Positions 62,743-64,000 of a stretch of 64,000 bases of DNA are shown piece after piece. Source of the DNA: Tubiluchus corallicola (taxonomy: Eukaryota; Priapulida; Priapulimorpha; Priapulimorphida; Tubiluchidae). Under the pieces are notes generated by a model. That model was not told where the DNA came from. It worked only from the letters and a program-made list of their open reading frames with translations, and ran no database searches. The position numbers and the translations under genes are program-made. The stretch spans positions 62,001 through 126,000 of the forward strand of contig JAQGDQ010000410.1 in assembly GCA_030141605.1 (NCBI GenBank), in the 5' to 3' direction. Position 1 is the first letter of the stretch. Every line of letters starts with the position of its first letter.

Positions 62743-63205
62743 ATGTTTATAATTTTGGTAAATCTCGGGAGGCTGACCAGATAACTTAGGGCCTTTCACC
62801 ACTCCTATATTATAAATTCATAATAAGTTTATACTATTACAACCAGAGCTTTAATTTTTTATTTGCCCTGTTGTACTAACCTTATATCATAATGGTGAAA
62901 ATTCTAATTCTAATTTTGAATGGACGTCTTTATCACGATTCTTAGAAAACACAACAATTAAGGAAGACCATGCCTGCTCAGGCAACGTACATTAAAATGC
63001 TTAAAACCTTTACATACCTGTATTAATGTTAATCTGTGTGCAAAAAAACAAATGGAGCTAAAAATTACACAGTTGTCAATAAAGTCCAAATTGTAGTAAC
63101 GATATGATAATAAGACAGAAAAGTAAAAATGAAAACAGTACTGAAAACCGAATTTATTATAGTTGTAACACAGATACGTACCTAATGGTTTGCAACCGAA
63201 TCGTT
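62743..63205 (-). other. 3' flank of the ligand-binding protein gene
   Basis: AT-rich sequence after the stop codon on the minus strand. No transmembrane-encoding exon that could extend the receptor-like gene was seen here. Confidence 0.55.
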
Positions 63206-63937
63206 TTAGCATGTGTATTCGAGAGTTAGATAAAAGTTCAAACTGGGGTATCCCTCGGAACAGCATGGATAGTGAAGAACATTTCGTTCTCCAGTAGTTT
63301 GCACAACATGCCAGCAGTGATGCGGCGTGTATTCAGAGATGTCAAATCCTTCTGTACCTTCGTAAAGATGCAGATCCATCAAAGTCTCATCGTAGGTCCA
63401 CGAACCTACTCTTACAGAAAACGTTGTGGTTTCTTCAAGGGAAAAGTGGGAAGCGTATACTCTGAACTGAACTGGTGGGACCCAAAGAGCTCTCCCGTCC
63501 GAATAGACAATGACTTCTGTATGCTGGTGGTGGGGAAAGTAATCAACGTCCAACCCATTAAACAAGCTCATGTCTGGAGTCCATATTTGCTTTTCGCAAA
63601 ATTTAATTCTCTCAATTCCATCATAATGCTCCGGATCCCATCTCAGTCTATGGTCATGCCATTGTAAGGTTGCCCAGCCAAGCAATGTCAACTCTTGACT
63701 GCCCGGATTTACGTTGATGTGCTTCAGCGCAACCCTGAAGTCGACATTTACTGGCGCCTTGTCCTCTCTAATTGGAATAGCACGCTTTTCGTAGTGATGT
63801 TCCAGATCTTGAAAAAGTTGGTAATATTGGTGTTCTTCGACATGATCTAATTCATCGTCGTGATCATGCCTAGCTATGTAAGCTGACGCAGCAGCTACTA
63901 AGCCAGCAAACAGCAAAACAACCAGTATTTTACTCAT
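63206..63937 (-). CDS. Secreted AChBP-like ligand-binding domain protein
   Basis: One uninterrupted exon of 243 aa. The ATG at 63937 is chosen because the open frame above it has no ATG, and a good signal peptide (SKILVVLLFAGLVAAASA) follows. A CTAACAG acceptor just upstream suggests a spliced 5' UTR. Residues 21-50 are His/Asp/Glu-rich. About 55-243 are a pentameric-ligand-gated-channel ligand-binding domain: WHDHRLRWDPEHY (loop D side), IWTPDMSLFNG (loop A, Phe126 where Tyr is usual), GSWTYDE (loop B, Trp180) and HYPCCSEGY (loop C, Tyr223, vicinal Cys225/226, Tyr230). It stops after LTLEYTC, where receptors continue into TM1, so the product is soluble like acetylcholine-binding proteins. 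The two Cys-loop cysteines are replaced (about Arg159 and Phe173). It probably binds a small cationic ligand extracellularly as a pentamer; the ligand is unknown. Confidence 0.88.
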   Translation of the reverse strand: MSKILVVLLFAGLVAAASAYIARHDHDDELDHVEEHQYYQLFQDLEHHYEKRAIPIREDKAPVNVDFRVALKHINVNPGSQELTLLGWATLQWHDHRLRWDPEHYDGIERIKFCEKQIWTPDMSLFNGLDVDYFPHHQHTEVIVYSDGRALWVPPVQFRVYASHFSLEETTTFSVRVGSWTYDETLMDLHLYEGTEGFDISEYTPHHCWHVVQTTGERNVLHYPCCSEGYPSLNFYLTLEYTC

Positions 63938-64000
63938 CTTAGTTGCTCCTGTTAGCCAAAGCAGAAACACTCCTTAACAAGTTTGTAGTCTGCTGGGGAG

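Noticed and set aside
63272-63667. 131-codon plus-strand frame
   Set aside because: Antisense shadow of the ligand-binding-domain gene.

Overview
This window is nuclear DNA from an invertebrate animal. It is AT-rich, its genes are split by many spliceosomal introns, and it holds decayed retrotransposons, DNA transposons and microsatellites, with no bacterial gene organisation. Base composition, intron density and a soluble acetylcholine-receptor-like ligand-binding protein would fit a lophotrochozoan, a cnidarian or another marine invertebrate. The sequence alone does not settle the phylum.

Layout. Positions 1-7661 hold no gene I can recognise, only a long CT microsatellite and a GGT tract. 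Positions 7662-16705 (+) encode a complete 11-exon sialin-type (SLC17A5-like) transporter of 504 aa. Its downstream flank (about 18.4-20.1 kb) holds a diverged tandem duplication, one copy of which was later hit by a small hAT transposon with a clear 8-bp target duplication. Positions 36061-21397 (-) encode a complete 14-exon leucine-rich-repeat protein of 447 aa, convergent with the transporter. Its introns carry a LINE, a deleted Ty3/Gypsy LTR element with both LTRs, a hAT-like fragment and a small foldback repeat. Two of its introns appear to use GC-AG splice sites. Positions 38114-50646 (+) encode a complete 6-exon KCTD2/5/17-type BTB protein of 216 aa, head-to-head with the LRR gene. Its introns hold an inverted pair of LINE tails, a nearly perfect 0.93-kb tandem duplication and a duplicated 3' splice-site region. 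Positions 50.6-63.2 kb are mostly intergenic: a 27-bp minisatellite, an inverted repeat with hammerhead-ribozyme-like cores, a TTAA-flanked MITE, a TA-flanked transposon family with nested insertions, and one possible terminal exon. Positions 63937-63206 (-) encode a secreted, stand-alone Cys-loop-receptor ligand-binding domain that lacks both cysteines of the Cys-loop.

The four solid genes do not form a pathway. They are a lysosomal/vesicular organic-anion carrier, an LRR scaffold protein, a CUL3 adaptor and an extracellular ligand binder. The most notable points are the secreted ligand-binding protein without its Cys-loop cysteines, the sialin homologue lacking both glutamates linked to proton coupling, the two GC-AG introns inferred from the LRR periodicity, and the hammerhead-like inverted pair.
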